A stretch of DNA of 64,000 nucleotides. Source: Ilumatobacter sp. (GTDB taxonomy: Bacteria; Actinomycetota; Acidimicrobiia; Acidimicrobiales; Ilumatobacteraceae). Location of the stretch: positions 1 through 64,000 of the forward strand of contig NZ_JASJCS010000010.1 in NCBI RefSeq assembly GCF_030065885.1, in the 5' to 3' direction. This document shows positions 54,415 to 63,765 of the stretch, piece by piece; within the stretch, counting starts at the first letter, position 1; each line of letters begins with the position of its first letter. Under the pieces are notes generated by a model. The model searched no databases. It was not told the origin of the DNA and worked only from the letters and a program-made list of their open reading frames with translations. The position numbers were made by a program, and so were the translations under genes.

Positions 54415-55256
54415 AGCACACCACCCGGTTGACGCCGTGGCGTGCCGGTGAGGAACCGCGCCGGCCGCGGGAACGCTGCGAGGCGCTGCACGCGCACGAT
54501 CAGTGCCGCGTATCCGGCGAGGCAGGCGCCGAGGAACACCTGACCGGTCGGCTCGTCATAGGCGTCGAGGTACTCGCTGCGGCCGAAGACCAGCAGCCCG
54601 ATGACCAGCGTGGCCATGATCGCAGTCAACGCCTGGACCTCGCGCCTCGTGGGTGCGCGCTCGGCCTCGACGAGACGCCGACGATCGACCTGTTCGCGCG
54701 TCTGCTCGGCGAGCGCGGTCAGCACGGGCACGGTGCGGGCTCCGCGGCGGATCGCGATCGACAGCCCCGCCGCGACCAGGTCGGCCAGCGGATCGTCGAG
54801 GTCGTCCGCGAACCGGCGGAACACGATGTCGGGATCCTGCCTGCCGAGGCCGGCGGCGAGGCGGCGCACGTGCGACCGGATGAGCGGCGGGCAGGCACCC
54901 ACGGTCGAGTTGATCGCGCCGACCGGCTGCTCGCCCGCCATCAGCACGTCGCGCACGTTCTCGATCCACGATGCGAGTGCGTCGAGGCGGGCGATCTCGA
55001 CGTCGGTCGAGCGCTGTCGCCGCTGCCAGCCCCCGATCAACCAGAAGGCGCCGACGCCCACGATGATCGACGGCAGGAGCCAGCTCGACATGAAGAACAC
55101 GAGCACGCCGACCGCACTGGCGCCGACGAAGCGCAGACCGATCTGGCGCACGGTGTCGGTGCTGATCTCGACGCCCGGCTCGTCGGTCGGTGGCGACACC
55201 GCCACGGTGATGCCGGCCACGAACAGCAACGTGAGCAGGATGACGACGCCGACCAT
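54411..55256 (-). CDS. tadB: Tad pilus platform protein TadB
   Basis: 281 residues: two N-terminal membrane helices, a T2SSF domain (LDALASWIENVRDVLMAGEQ; ADLVAAGLSIAIRRGARTV), and two C-terminal helices (LTAIMATLVIGLLVF; QVFLGACLAGYAALI). It forms the membrane platform with TadC. Start ATG 55256 overlaps the cpaF stop by one base. Confidence 0.88.
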   Translation of the reverse strand: MVGVVILLTLLFVAGITVAVSPPTDEPGVEISTDTVRQIGLRFVGASAVGVLVFFMSSWLLPSIIVGVGAFWLIGGWQRRQRSTDVEIARLDALASWIENVRDVLMAGEQPVGAINSTVGACPPLIRSHVRRLAAGLGRQDPDIVFRRFADDLDDPLADLVAAGLSIAIRRGARTVPVLTALAEQTREQVDRRRLVEAERAPTRREVQALTAIMATLVIGLLVFGRSEYLDAYDEPTGQVFLGACLAGYAALIVRVQRLAAFPRPARFLTGTPRRQPGGVL

Positions 55257-56641
55257 CAGCGGGCTCCCGACGGCGCGAACAGCTGCGGGTCGTAGCCGGC
55301 GATGCGCAGGCGCTGCAGATGGCGCGCCGACAGCGGGGCGAGCTGCACCAGGTCGCCGTGCTCGCCGATCCCCCACACCTCGGTGCTGGCGAGGCCACCG
55401 CGCTCGCCCAGGCCACCGATCTCGATGATCGACGTCACCCGTCGCGTCGCGGCCCCTTCGTACTCCTCGTTGCGGACCAGGTCGATGTGGACGATGAAGT
55501 CGACGGTCTGAGCGATCAGGCTCCACACGGCGAACTCGGGCAGGCTCGTGTCGGACTTCGACACGTAGTAGGCGAGGCGCTGGACGACGACGTCGGACGT
55601 GTGCGCGTGGATCGTGGCGAGCGAGCCGCGCTTGCACATCGAGGCGACGTCGAGCATGTCGAGCGCCTCGTCCTCGACGAGCTCGCCGACGACGACGCGG
55701 TCGGGGTTGAGACGGCGCGTCAACTCGACGAGCTGGCGGGTCGTGATCTCGCCCTCGCCCTCGGCGTTCGAGTGCCGCGTGAACAACGCCGGTGCGTCGG
55801 GATGCCGAGGATCCTCCTCGAGGCGCAGCTCGAGCAGGTTCTTCTCGACGGTGATGATGCGCTCGCGCGGTGAGACCTCGCCCAGCAGCTCGGTCAGCAA
55901 CGTCGTCTTGCCCGCCCCGGGCGGGCCGCTGACCAACACGGTGAACCCGCAACGGATCATCGCCCGCAGCCGCGGGACCAGGTCGACGGGGAAGAGCCCA
56001 CGATCGGCGAGCCCGTCGAGGCCCTCGTGGCGGAGCACGAACCGCCGGATGGCGATCCGCGGATGCGTCGAGATGCCGTGTTCGGACCGGCCGCCCAGGA
56101 CCATCACGACCCGCGAGCCGTCGTCGGACTGGAACGTCAACATCGGGGACTGCGTGTCGAGGCGCCCCTCACCGGTGCCGCTCATACGGCGGGCAAGGCG
56201 CTTCTGGTAGGCGGTCAGATCGGCCGACGACTCCCACAGCGCGCCGACGTCGACCTTGCGGCCGTCGCTGTAGGTCACCCACGTCGAGAGGTGCGAGTTG
56301 ACGTCGATCTCCTCGACCGTCGGGTCGGTCATGAAGCGTTCGAGCGGGCCGGTGCCGGTGAGCTCGGCGACGACCCGTGACCTGATCTCGCGATCGGCCA
56401 TCTCGGACAGCGGCGGGTCCCCGCGATGCATCCGGTCCTGGTTGACGACCGCGATCTCGTCGCTCAGCCACGAACCGACGAGCAGCTGCTGCCGGCGCGG
56501 ATCCGCCGCGAGCGGCGTCTCGGACGTGGCATGGCCGTCCTGGCGGTCGGCCTCGTCGAGCTCGATCGCCTCGACGAGACGGGTCGCGACGCGACCGGTC
56601 ACGTAGCGGACGAGCGCCGAGCTCTCGTCGACCGCGGTCAT
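55256..56641 (-). CDS. cpaF: Tad pilus assembly ATPase CpaF/TadA
   Basis: 461 residues of the VirB11/GspE secretion ATPase family. Walker A is SGPPGAGKTTLL, the Asp box lies in IITVEKNLLEL, and Walker B is in PDRVVVGELVEDEALDML. The His box is in GSLATIHAHTSD. The usual GEVRGGEA reads GELVEDEA here. It powers Flp pilus extrusion from the cytoplasmic face. Linked by ATGA to the CpaE-like gene upstream. Confidence 0.95.
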   Translation of the reverse strand: MTAVDESSALVRYVTGRVATRLVEAIELDEADRQDGHATSETPLAADPRRQQLLVGSWLSDEIAVVNQDRMHRGDPPLSEMADREIRSRVVAELTGTGPLERFMTDPTVEEIDVNSHLSTWVTYSDGRKVDVGALWESSADLTAYQKRLARRMSGTGEGRLDTQSPMLTFQSDDGSRVVMVLGGRSEHGISTHPRIAIRRFVLRHEGLDGLADRGLFPVDLVPRLRAMIRCGFTVLVSGPPGAGKTTLLTELLGEVSPRERIITVEKNLLELRLEEDPRHPDAPALFTRHSNAEGEGEITTRQLVELTRRLNPDRVVVGELVEDEALDMLDVASMCKRGSLATIHAHTSDVVVQRLAYYVSKSDTSLPEFAVWSLIAQTVDFIVHIDLVRNEEYEGAATRRVTSIIEIGGLGERGGLASTEVWGIGEHGDLVQLAPLSARHLQRLRIAGYDPQLFAPSGAR

Positions 56642-57405
56642 CGCGCCGCCCTCCACAGACCGCCCGCCTGGTCGGCGAGGGTTCGTTCGACCACGGCGGC
56701 GAGGTCTCGCGCCGCCCGGACGAGTGGGAGCCGCGCCAGGCGCCGCTCGGACACACCGGTGCGGCCGCCGAACACCCCGGCCGCGAGGTCGTCGACCGGC
56801 AGGCCGACCAGCGGCGTCGACCCGACCGACTCGGCCAGGAACGACTCGATCTCGCCCAGGTCGAAGGGTGTCGCGCCGATGACCGCCACCACGGTGGCGC
56901 CGCGCGCCGCCTCGAAGCCGTCGAGTTGGTCGGCGAGCCGTTGGAGCCGCACGGCGGCAGCCCGCGACGATTGCGGCGCCTGGCGGTGGACCACGACCGT
57001 CACGGCCGCCGACGCGACGAACGGGTGGGCGACCGGCGACGGCTGCACCGAGCCGGTGTCGGCGATCGTCACGGGTGACCGCAGCGCAGCGAGCGTCGCG
57101 ACCAGGGAGCGGCCCGACTCGCTCACCGCCTGCGCGGCCTCGCGAGCGCGAGCGGGGGCGGGGATCAGCCGGAGCCCGGCGTCGGCGAGCCGCGTGTGAC
57201 GCTCGATCTCGGGCCACGCCCCATCGAGGACCCGCGTGACCACGGTCGACAGCGAGGGAGCGACGCGCATGTCGAACCAGGCGGCCATGTCACCGCCGGA
57301 CGGGTCGGCCTCGACGAGGATCGCGTCCTCGGTCAACGGCCATGCCGACGCCAGCGCCACCGATGTCGTGGTGGTGGCGTCGCCGCAGACGGCGACGATG
57401 CCCAT
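56638..57405 (-). CDS. CpaE-like MinD/ParA-fold protein with degenerate P-loop
   Basis: 255 residues. The order of elements (VAVCGDATTTTSVALASAW; ILVEADPSGGDMAAWF; IADTGS; VVVHRQAP) follows the ParA/MinD fold of CpaE/TadZ. Where the deviant Walker A (KGGxGKT) should be, the protein has CGDATTTTS with no Lys, so ATP binding or hydrolysis is probably lost. CpaE/TadZ positions the pilus machine in the cell. Location between cpaB and cpaF supports that role. Confidence 0.8.
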   Translation of the reverse strand: MGIVAVCGDATTTTSVALASAWPLTEDAILVEADPSGGDMAAWFDMRVAPSLSTVVTRVLDGAWPEIERHTRLADAGLRLIPAPARAREAAQAVSESGRSLVATLAALRSPVTIADTGSVQPSPVAHPFVASAAVTVVVHRQAPQSSRAAAVRLQRLADQLDGFEAARGATVVAVIGATPFDLGEIESFLAESVGSTPLVGLPVDDLAAGVFGGRTGVSERRLARLPLVRAARDLAAVVERTLADQAGGLWRAAR

Positions 57406-58079
57406 CAGCCGCCGCCGTCCTGTTCGAGCGCCCCGTCGACGCCGGGGTCGAGCAGCACGATCCTGACGTCGTTCCCGGCGGCGACGACGGCTGCATCGGA
57501 CTCGGCGACCTCGACCGACACCGACGAGGAGCCGGTGGTGCTGTCGGCGCTGTCGGTGCGAGCCACGACGCGACCGGTCGTGATGAAGGCGTCGGCGCCG
57601 GTGCCCTCGCCCTCGACCACGAGCATCACGCGCGACCGCTCGCTGAGACCCGACGGCATCCGGCCCGCCCGGACCTCGACGGCGACGACGCTCGCGCCGG
57701 ACGACACGAGCGGCGTCGGCTGGACGAGTTGGGGGGCGATGAGCGTGCCCGACGTGATGAACGTTCGCGCGTACTGGTTGACGACGAGGCCGATCTGCGA
57801 GGCCTCGACCGCTGGCACCGTGTCGTCGAGCTCGACCTCGACGATCCGCAGGTCCTCGCTGGTGACGAGGTCACCGGCGCGGACGTTGCGAACGACCTGG
57901 ACGACCTCGGTCTTGTCGTCGAGCGACGAGTACACGAGCACGTTGCCGCCGATCGCCACCGCTGCCAGCACTGCGCCGGCCGCGATCCGGGCGCGCCGGC
58001 GCGAGGCGGGACGGAAGCCACGCGGCTCGCGCCCCCGCTCGGCGTCCGCGACTGCGACCGCCTCCTGACGATCGCTCAT
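57405..58079 (-). CDS. cpaB: CpaB/RcpC-like SAF-domain protein
   Basis: 224 residues: a basic cytoplasmic tail (ASRRRAR), one membrane helix (IAAGAVLAAVAIGGNVLVYSS), and a SAF domain (VVRNVRAGDLVTSEDLRIVEV; TSGTLIAPQLV) followed by RcpC-like beta structure. In diderms it couples the inner membrane to the secretin. Here, without a secretin, it may contact the cell wall. Starts in an ATGA overlap with the peptidase gene. Confidence 0.85.
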   Translation of the reverse strand: MSDRQEAVAVADAERGREPRGFRPASRRRARIAAGAVLAAVAIGGNVLVYSSLDDKTEVVQVVRNVRAGDLVTSEDLRIVEVELDDTVPAVEASQIGLVVNQYARTFITSGTLIAPQLVQPTPLVSSGASVVAVEVRAGRMPSGLSERSRVMLVVEGEGTGADAFITTGRVVARTDSADSTTGSSSVSVEVAESDAAVVAAGNDVRIVLLDPGVDGALEQDGGG

Positions 58080-58690
58080 CGCAGTGCTCCGGAGGCCGCT
58101 GCGACGACGAGCACCGCAGCGCTCCCGACCAGCAGCCCGGGCCCGAGCGGGAGCTCTCGGCGATGCGTCACCAGACCGGCGGCGGCGGTCGACCCCGCTG
58201 CCACACAGAGCGCGACCATCGCCAGCCGCCAGTCGACGAGCCCCAGGGCGAGGCCGAGGGCGGCGGCGAATTTGACGTCGCCGAACCCGATCGCGTTGGG
58301 CGACACGAGGTGCATCGCGAGCAACGGGCCGGCTGCCGCAGCTGCGCCTGCGAAGCCTGCCGCCAGGGGCGCTGCCGACCCGCCGTCGACGACAAGCCCG
58401 AGTGCGAGCAGCGCGGCGGGGAGCGCGGTGAGCGCGACGAGCCGATCCGGCAGCCGAGCGGTTCGCGCGTCGGCCACCGCGGCGAGGGTCGCGAAGACGA
58501 CGACGGCACCGATCGCCACGCCCATGGGCGAGCGGGCGGCGAGTGCGACCATGGCAGCGGCGACGGCACCGACGATGCCGACCGCCAACGGTGCGGGCGC
58601 GTCGAGACCAGCCGCGACATGGCGGTCTCGCGGGTGGTCGATCAGCGAGTACACGGTTGCTCCGCCAGCGACGTCCGAATGGTCGGACAT
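58076..58690 (-). CDS. Prepilin peptidase, A24 family (TadV type)
   Basis: 204 residues from ATG 58690, all membrane segments. The catalytic Asp pair is visible: ADARTARLPD for the first and GFGDVK (GxGD motif) for the second. There is no N-terminal methylase domain, as in TadV/FppA. It should cut the leaders of the Flp-like pilin and three TadE-like proteins downstream. It is the first gene of the pilus operon, divergent from msrB. Confidence 0.9.
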   Translation of the reverse strand: MSDHSDVAGGATVYSLIDHPRDRHVAAGLDAPAPLAVGIVGAVAAAMVALAARSPMGVAIGAVVVFATLAAVADARTARLPDRLVALTALPAALLALGLVVDGGSAAPLAAGFAGAAAAAGPLLAMHLVSPNAIGFGDVKFAAALGLALGLVDWRLAMVALCVAAGSTAAAGLVTHRRELPLGPGLLVGSAAVLVVAAASGALR

Positions 58691-58851
58691 CGTAGACGAC
58701 GGTGTGGGCCGGGGCTCCGGCGATCGTGTGGTCGGCACACCGGCAGTGTGGGCGCAACGGCGCGCCGTCGGGAAACGAGGACTCGCTGAACGATCCGCGA
58801 ACTCGACGCTCCGGGGGTGCGCGCCCGCGCCCGATGCGGCAGGCTGGTCAC

Positions 58852-59253
58852 ATGAGCGACACGAACGTGCCATCCGCCGAGGAGCTCAAGCTGAAGCTCA
58901 CCCCGATGCAGTTCCACGTCACGCAGGAGGCGGGTACCGAACGGCCGTTCACCGGCGAGTACTGGGACACGACCGACCCCGGCACGTACCACTGCATCGT
59001 CTGCGACACCGAGCTGTTCGACTCCGACACCAAGTTCGACGCCCACTGCGGGTGGCCCAGCTTCTACGAGTCGCTCGACAGCGACAAGATCGAATACATC
59101 GAGGACCGCTCGCACGGCATGCGGCGAACCGAGGTCCGCTGCGCGAACTGTGGCGCCCACCTCGGTCACGTCTTCCCGGACGGCCCGCAGCCGACCGGCC
59201 AGCGCTACTGCATCAACTCCGCGAGCATCAACCTCGAGCGCCGCCCCGCCTGA
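58852..59253 (+). CDS. msrB: Peptide-methionine (R)-S-oxide reductase MsrB
   Basis: 133 residues with two zinc CxxC pairs (CIVC, CANC), the substrate loop [10 protein letters not shown], and the catalytic Cys in RYCINSASI. It reduces methionine-R-sulfoxide in oxidised proteins, in the cytoplasm. CAGGCT six bases before ATG 58852 may be a leaderless -10 element. Confidence 0.97.
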   Translation: MSDTNVPSAEELKLKLTPMQFHVTQEAGTERPFTGEYWDTTDPGTYHCIVCDTELFDSDTKFDAHCGWPSFYESLDSDKIEYIEDRSHGMRRTEVRCANCGAHLGHVFPDGPQPTGQRYCINSASINLERRPA

Positions 59254-59296
59254 CGGACGCCGGCCCCACGACGCGGCCGCCGGGGTGTCGGGGCGC

Positions 59297-59302
59297 CATA
59301 CT
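59297..59302 (+). promoter_or_regulatory. Possible leaderless -10 element before MBL gene
   Basis: CATACT ends seven bases before ATG 59310; no Shine-Dalgarno sequence. Confidence 0.4.
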
Positions 59303-59309
59303 CTCGGCC

Positions 59310-60221
59310 ATGACTCCCGTGGCCGACTGGGGCGAGACGCAGCGCCGGCTGACCTCCGACGTGAGCGTGCTCGTCGGCGCCGACGCGGGCAAGTACCCGT
59401 CGGGCAACTCGCTGGTCGTGCGCGGCGACGGCGAGTCGGTGATCATCGACCCGTCGGTGACCGTCGTCGCGAACGGTGGCGCGCCCGTCCCGGTCGACGC
59501 GGTGATCATCTCCCACAGCCACGAGGACCACATGGCCGGCAACGGCCTGTTCGCCGACGCGCGGCTCCACATCCACGACGAGGACCTCCCCGGCGCACGC
59601 AGCCTCGACGGGTTGATGGAGGTCTACGGCCTCACCGGTGCGGCGCGCGAGGACTTCGCCGACCAGATCGTCGAGGAGTTCCACTATGCCCCGCGCCCCG
59701 ACGCGGAGGGCTTCGTCGACGGGCACGTCTGGGACCTCGGCAGGGTGCAGGTCGAGGCCGTGCACCTGCCCGGTCACACGCGCGGCCACAGCGGCTTCCG
59801 GATCTCGGGCGGCGTGTTCTTCCTGTCCGACATCGATCTGACCGGCTTCGGGCCGTACTACGGGGACGTGTGGAGCGACCTCGACGACTTCGAGCGCTCG
59901 CTCGTGCAGGTCCGCGAGGAGGAGGCCGACTTCTACGTCACCTACCACCACAAGGGCGTGATCGAGGGGCGGGACGAGTTCGTGGCGCTGATCGACGCGT
60001 TCCACGCGGTGATCCCGCGCCGCCACGCGGCGATGCTCGAGTTCCTGGCCGAGCCGCGCTCGATCGACGACATGGTCGAGCACCGGTTCGTGTACCGGCC
60101 GCACGTCCAACACGTCTTCGCCGAGAGCGTCGAGCGGCGATGCGCGGCGATGCACGTCCAGCGCATGCTCGTGCAGGGCGACGCCGACGAGGTCGAGCCC
60201 GGCCGGTTCCGAGCGCGCTGA
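59310..60221 (+). CDS. MBL-fold metallo-hydrolase
   Basis: 303 residues. The zinc motif reads SHSHEDHMAG, followed by HLPGHTRGHSGF (third His) and LSDIDLTGFGP (bridging Asp). An extended C-terminal helical half (DDFERSLVQVREEEADFYVTYHHKG) distinguishes it from LACTB2-like hydrolases. Substrate unknown; glyoxalase II or another thioester hydrolase is possible. It is monocistronic. Confidence 0.9.
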   Translation: MTPVADWGETQRRLTSDVSVLVGADAGKYPSGNSLVVRGDGESVIIDPSVTVVANGGAPVPVDAVIISHSHEDHMAGNGLFADARLHIHDEDLPGARSLDGLMEVYGLTGAAREDFADQIVEEFHYAPRPDAEGFVDGHVWDLGRVQVEAVHLPGHTRGHSGFRISGGVFFLSDIDLTGFGPYYGDVWSDLDDFERSLVQVREEEADFYVTYHHKGVIEGRDEFVALIDAFHAVIPRRHAAMLEFLAEPRSIDDMVEHRFVYRPHVQHVFAESVERRCAAMHVQRMLVQGDADEVEPGRFRAR

Positions 60222-60223
60222 CC

Positions 60224-60245
60224 CGGCGGCGGGCGGACGCCGCCG
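60224..60245. terminator. GC-rich hairpin between convergent genes
   Basis: CGGCGGCG (60224-60231), six-base loop, CGCCGCCG (60238-60245), three bases after the MBL stop and ahead of the DUF1876 stop. Strong stem, no U-tract. Confidence 0.4.
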
Positions 60246-60273
60246 AGTCAGGCGAGCTCGAGGACGACCGCGA

Positions 60274-60528
60274 TCACGTCGGTGTGTGCGCGAACTCCTC
60301 GATCATCTGCCAGGCGTCATTGCTCAGATGGTGCGCGAGATCGTGCAGCGCACGCGCGGTGGCCAGTTCCTCGCCGACGCGAGGGACGGACGGATCGGCG
60401 GGGTTCCGCCGGGACCGGCCGACCCCCGAGAGGGAACGGTCACCCGCGTCGAGGTGGGCGACGACCTCGCAGTGGTCCTCGTCCTCACGCAGCTCGAGAC
60501 GCACATCCCAATGCTTGATGGCATCCAT
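60274..60528 (-). CDS. DUF1876 domain protein
   Basis: 84 residues from ATG 60528; a longer form from GTG 60600 is possible. KHWDVRLELREDEDHCEVVAHL, SGVGRSRRNPADPSVPRVGEEL and ALHDLAHHL are the conserved DUF1876 blocks. This is a small actinobacterial family with a dsRBD-like fold and unknown role. The short start is chosen because the family begins at this Trp-containing strand. Confidence 0.88.
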   Translation of the reverse strand: MDAIKHWDVRLELREDEDHCEVVAHLDAGDRSLSGVGRSRRNPADPSVPRVGEELATARALHDLAHHLSNDAWQMIEEFAHTPT

Positions 60529-60689
60529 GTCACCATGGTCGGCCAGGCGGGGCAGGGGCGACCAGGGCCCAATGTCACCCCCACTGCCTCCCGAGGACAC
60601 GGCCTCGCCCCGGACCCGTGGATCACGTCATCGGACGCGGCACCGCTCCCACCGCCGGCCGAGAGCTCCATCGGGCCGCCCCGCCCGGA

Positions 60690-62513
60690 TCACCACGAGC
60701 CGCGGCTGCGCCCGCCGCCGCCACCACCGACCCGGCCGCCGCGGCTGCCACCACCGCCGAAGCCGCCGCTGCGACCACCTCCGCCCGACGAGCCGGGCGC
60801 CGTGCGAGTCGAGCGCATCGACGGCGCGCGGCGGTGCACGATGATCGGCCCGGCGGCAGCCCGAGCGGGCGCCGGCACGTTGGCGCCGTCGAGGGCATCG
60901 GACCACGCATCGGCCTCCCCGAGGGCGACGGCCCAGCCGCTGTACTCGCGGAGCACTCCCTGCGACCACGCCCACTCGACGTGGCGTCCCTCGCTCGCGT
61001 GGAGGAACCGGCGGAAGGACTCGGCGCGCAGCGCGAGCGCCGAACCCTGTGCCGACCGCACCGGGAGGAGTGCCCGGTACATGAAGTAGGCGACCGCAGC
61101 CGGCACGGCGAGACCGAAGGCGAGGGCCAGCGGCCAGGAGCCGAACGCCCCGAACAGGGCCGTCGCACCCGAGCCCCACACGAACAGGCCGAAGCAGATG
61201 AACAGGAGCAGGCGGACCGGCGCCCCGCCCGATCCGCCGGCGATGCCGCTGCCGGGCGGCAAGCGCTTCCACCAACCGCTCGTTGCGATCCGCTGCTTCT
61301 GGCGCGCGGAGATCGCACGCCACACCTTCGCGAACTGCTCGTCGTAGGTACCGGTGACGAACGGACTCTCGATCGCGAAGATCTGATCGAGGAGCGCGGC
61401 GTCGACCTCGTCGAGCTCGCGTCGCTCGGGACCACTGCGGATGACGAGGTCGTCACCTTGTTCGTCGAACTCGACGGCGTCACGCCCCGCGAGTCCCGAC
61501 AGCCAGGCCTCGACCGTGTCGTCGCCGATCCGCTCGGTGAGCAGCACCGATGCCTCCCACGGCTCGAGCCCCTTGGGAGGCACGAACTCGATCGTGGCGA
61601 GATCGCCCAGGTCGTCGTCGGCGACGAGCGCAACCGGTGGTGGCGGTTCGCCGGCACCGTCGCCGCCGGGTGGCGGCAGCGAACCGTACGCCGCGTCGGC
61701 CGCGCCACCGGCGAACACCTCGTTGCGGCCACGGCGTCGCGCCCAGCGGTGCACCCCGAACGCGCCGGCGAGGCCGACGCCGCCGACGCCGAGCGCGGTC
61801 AACCCCCGATTCGACGACCTGCGCTCGGGAATCGGCGGCGGTTCGATCGCTGCCGGGTCGATCGCCTCGGGGTCGGTCACGGCGACGATGTCGGCCTCGA
61901 TCGTGATGCCCGCGCCCGCCGGCAGCGGTTCGAAGACGGCCCGGTGGAGGTCGCCGTCCGCAGCGAGGACGCATTCGTCGATCGAATCGAACGCGCCGAC
62001 GAAGCAGCGCGGGTCGTCAAGCTCGAAACCCACCACGACGATCTCGACGTAGTCAGTCTCGATCGGCTCGGGGTCGAGCACGTCGAGCGTGAGCACCCCC
62101 GACCCGAGCTGCGCGGCGGGCAGCGTGTACGCCAGGCGATAGCGGTGCTGCCCGGTGATCGTCACGTCGGGGTCGCCGATCCTGATCTCCGTCTCGAGGC
62201 CGAGGTCGGTCACCCTCAGATCGTCGGGGGCGTCCGGTGACGAGGCGACGACGTCGATCGGCGCGCCGAGGTCGTTCGGAATGCGCCCGAGGTGCCCTCG
62301 GCGGCGCTCGTTCCCGAAGTCCTGGTCGAACGTCTCGGTCAGGCGCAGCCCGTCGTCGCCGGTCGGGGCGATGACCACGTGCCAGGTCTCGAACCGTTCC
62401 GGCCGATCCCCTTCACCGATCACCCCGGTGCCGGCGAGCAGTGTGGTGCCACCGATCGCGGCGCCGACGACGGCGTGGCGCACTCTCGAGATCCGGCCCA
62501 ACACGCCGGCCAT
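60690..62513 (-). CDS. DUF2207 membrane protein
   Basis: 607 residues. A signal or anchor helix (AVVGAAIGGTTLLAGTGVI) is followed by an extracellular beta domain (about 40-200, with two Cys) typical of DUF2207. A membrane helix (LTALGVGGVGLAGAFGV), a cytoplasmic part, and two more helices (LLLFICFGLFVWGSGATALF; LALAFGLAVPAAVAYFMY) follow. The C-terminus is a Gly/Arg/Ser-rich tail ending GRSRGSW, a signature of the family. Function unknown. Confidence 0.88.
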   Translation of the reverse strand: MAGVLGRISRVRHAVVGAAIGGTTLLAGTGVIGEGDRPERFETWHVVIAPTGDDGLRLTETFDQDFGNERRRGHLGRIPNDLGAPIDVVASSPDAPDDLRVTDLGLETEIRIGDPDVTITGQHRYRLAYTLPAAQLGSGVLTLDVLDPEPIETDYVEIVVVGFELDDPRCFVGAFDSIDECVLAADGDLHRAVFEPLPAGAGITIEADIVAVTDPEAIDPAAIEPPPIPERRSSNRGLTALGVGGVGLAGAFGVHRWARRRGRNEVFAGGAADAAYGSLPPPGGDGAGEPPPPVALVADDDLGDLATIEFVPPKGLEPWEASVLLTERIGDDTVEAWLSGLAGRDAVEFDEQGDDLVIRSGPERRELDEVDAALLDQIFAIESPFVTGTYDEQFAKVWRAISARQKQRIATSGWWKRLPPGSGIAGGSGGAPVRLLLFICFGLFVWGSGATALFGAFGSWPLALAFGLAVPAAVAYFMYRALLPVRSAQGSALALRAESFRRFLHASEGRHVEWAWSQGVLREYSGWAVALGEADAWSDALDGANVPAPARAAAGPIIVHRRAPSMRSTRTAPGSSGGGGRSGGFGGGGSRGGRVGGGGGGRSRGSW

Positions 62514-62522
62514 TGTGCCGGG

Positions 62523-62963
62523 TCAGCCGGCCGGCGGTGACCATTCCGACGGTGACCATCCCGGCGGGGCCAGCTCGAAGCCGTCGAAGTCGAAGCCGGG
62601 CACCACGACGCACGACACCAGCGTCCACGGCCCTGCACTCACCGCCGATTGCCACGACCGTGCGGGAACCAGCGCCTGCGGGCGCTGGCCGGCGTCGATG
62701 TCCGGACCGAGCTCGACATCGTTCGGTGTTGCGCCGTCGGCAGCGATCGAGAGCGTGAGGGGTGCGCCGGCGTGGAACAGCCACAGCTCGTCGGCGTCGA
62801 CGCGGTGCCAGTGGGATCGTTCCTCGAGCAGGTAGTAGATCGCCGTACCGGTCGACCGACCGTCGCCCGTCGCCGGTCCTCGCCACGTCTCGACGTAGTA
62901 GCCACCCTCGGGATGCGGCGTGAGACCGAGCGCTGCGGCCATCTGCGAGCTGTCGACCGTCAT
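62523..62963 (-). CDS. DUF985 (cupin_5) protein
   Basis: 146 residues from ATG 62963. LGLTPHPEGGYYVETWRG, TAIYYLLEERSHWHRVDADELWLFHAG and a late VVPGFDFDGFELA are diagnostic of this cupin family; the His residues are candidate metal ligands. Enzymatic role uncertain. The start has GACGAT six bases upstream. It ends ten bases before the DUF2207 start, so the two may be one unit. Confidence 0.9.
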   Translation of the reverse strand: MTVDSSQMAAALGLTPHPEGGYYVETWRGPATGDGRSTGTAIYYLLEERSHWHRVDADELWLFHAGAPLTLSIAADGATPNDVELGPDIDAGQRPQALVPARSWQSAVSAGPWTLVSCVVVPGFDFDGFELAPPGWSPSEWSPPAG

Positions 62964-63048
62964 GCCGGCATCGTCGCACGAAGCGGGTGGGGTTGTCCCC
63001 ACCATCGACACGCCCGGGTGCCCCATCGCAACCCGGGGCCCGGTTCGT

Positions 63049-63054
63049 CACGAT
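63049..63054 (+). promoter_or_regulatory. Possible leaderless -10 element before lipoprotein gene
   Basis: CACGAT ends six bases before ATG 63061. Confidence 0.35.
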
Positions 63055-63060
63055 GGAGTC

Positions 63061-63765
63061 ATGGCATCACTCCCTGTCCTCCCCGCTCTGATCGGTGCCG
63101 CGCTCCTGGTGTCGGGCTGCTCCCTCAGCGTCGACCTCGGCGACGGCGACACGAAGCGGCGCGTCGAAACCGACACGATTCCGATCGCCGATCTCACGCG
63201 GCTCGACGTCTCGACCGGCAACGGCGCGATCGAGGTGACCGCAGCCGACGTCGAGGAGATCGTCGTGCGCTCGGTGTTCCGCGAGTCGGACCCGGGTGAC
63301 GCCAGCTCGGAGATCGACGTCGGCACCGACGAGCTCGTCGTCCGCGGCGTCTGCGACAGCGGGTGGTTCGAGAGCTGCCAGGTGGCATTCGAGTTGACGG
63401 TGCCGGCCGACCTCGACGTCTCGGTCGACACCGACAACGGACGCATCCTGGTGGACGGCGTCGCCGGCGACGTCGCCCTCACCAGCAACAACGGCGCCGT
63501 CACCGGGCTCCATCTCGCGAGCGACGACGCCCGGGCCGAGACCGACAACGGGCGCGTCGAGCTGCGGTTCGACGACGTGCCGGACTTCGTGGACGCCGTG
63601 AGCGACAACGGCGCGATCGAGATCATGGTGCCCGACGAGGCGTACGACGTCGAGGCGATCACCGACAACGGCGGCATCGACGTCGACGTCGTCGACCAGG
63701 ACGATGCCGAGCGCCGGATCATCGCCGAGACCGACAACGGCTCGATCCACGTCGGCGCCGCGTAG
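63061..63765 (+). CDS. Lipoprotein with DUF4097-like beta-solenoid repeats
   Basis: 234 residues. A lipobox LVSGCS (Cys20) follows a short hydrophobic signal, so it should be lipid-anchored outside the membrane. The rest contains a repeated [TS][DG]NG[AGR][IV] motif: TGNGAIEV, TDNGRILV, SNNGAVTG, TDNGRVEL, SDNGAIEI, TDNGGIDV, TDNGSIHV. The units are 18-31 residues apart after the first, the pattern of a right-handed beta-helix of the DUF4097 type. Such domains are putative adhesins or envelope-stress factors. No partner is known. Confidence 0.88.
   Translation: MASLPVLPALIGAALLVSGCSLSVDLGDGDTKRRVETDTIPIADLTRLDVSTGNGAIEVTAADVEEIVVRSVFRESDPGDASSEIDVGTDELVVRGVCDSGWFESCQVAFELTVPADLDVSVDTDNGRILVDGVAGDVALTSNNGAVTGLHLASDDARAETDNGRVELRFDDVPDFVDAVSDNGAIEIMVPDEAYDVEAITDNGGIDVDVVDQDDAERRIIAETDNGSIHVGAA

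Noticed and set aside
52618-54432. 604-codon plus-strand frame opposite the TadE/TadC genes
   Set aside because: Translation is Arg/Gly-rich and lacks membrane segments, while the minus strand gives coherent pilus proteins with stop-start overlaps.
51910-58690. Type II secretion or competence pilus system
   Set aside because: The gene order and the TadE, CpaB and short A24 peptidase proteins are specific to Tad/Flp pili. There is no GspD-like secretin, as expected in a monoderm.
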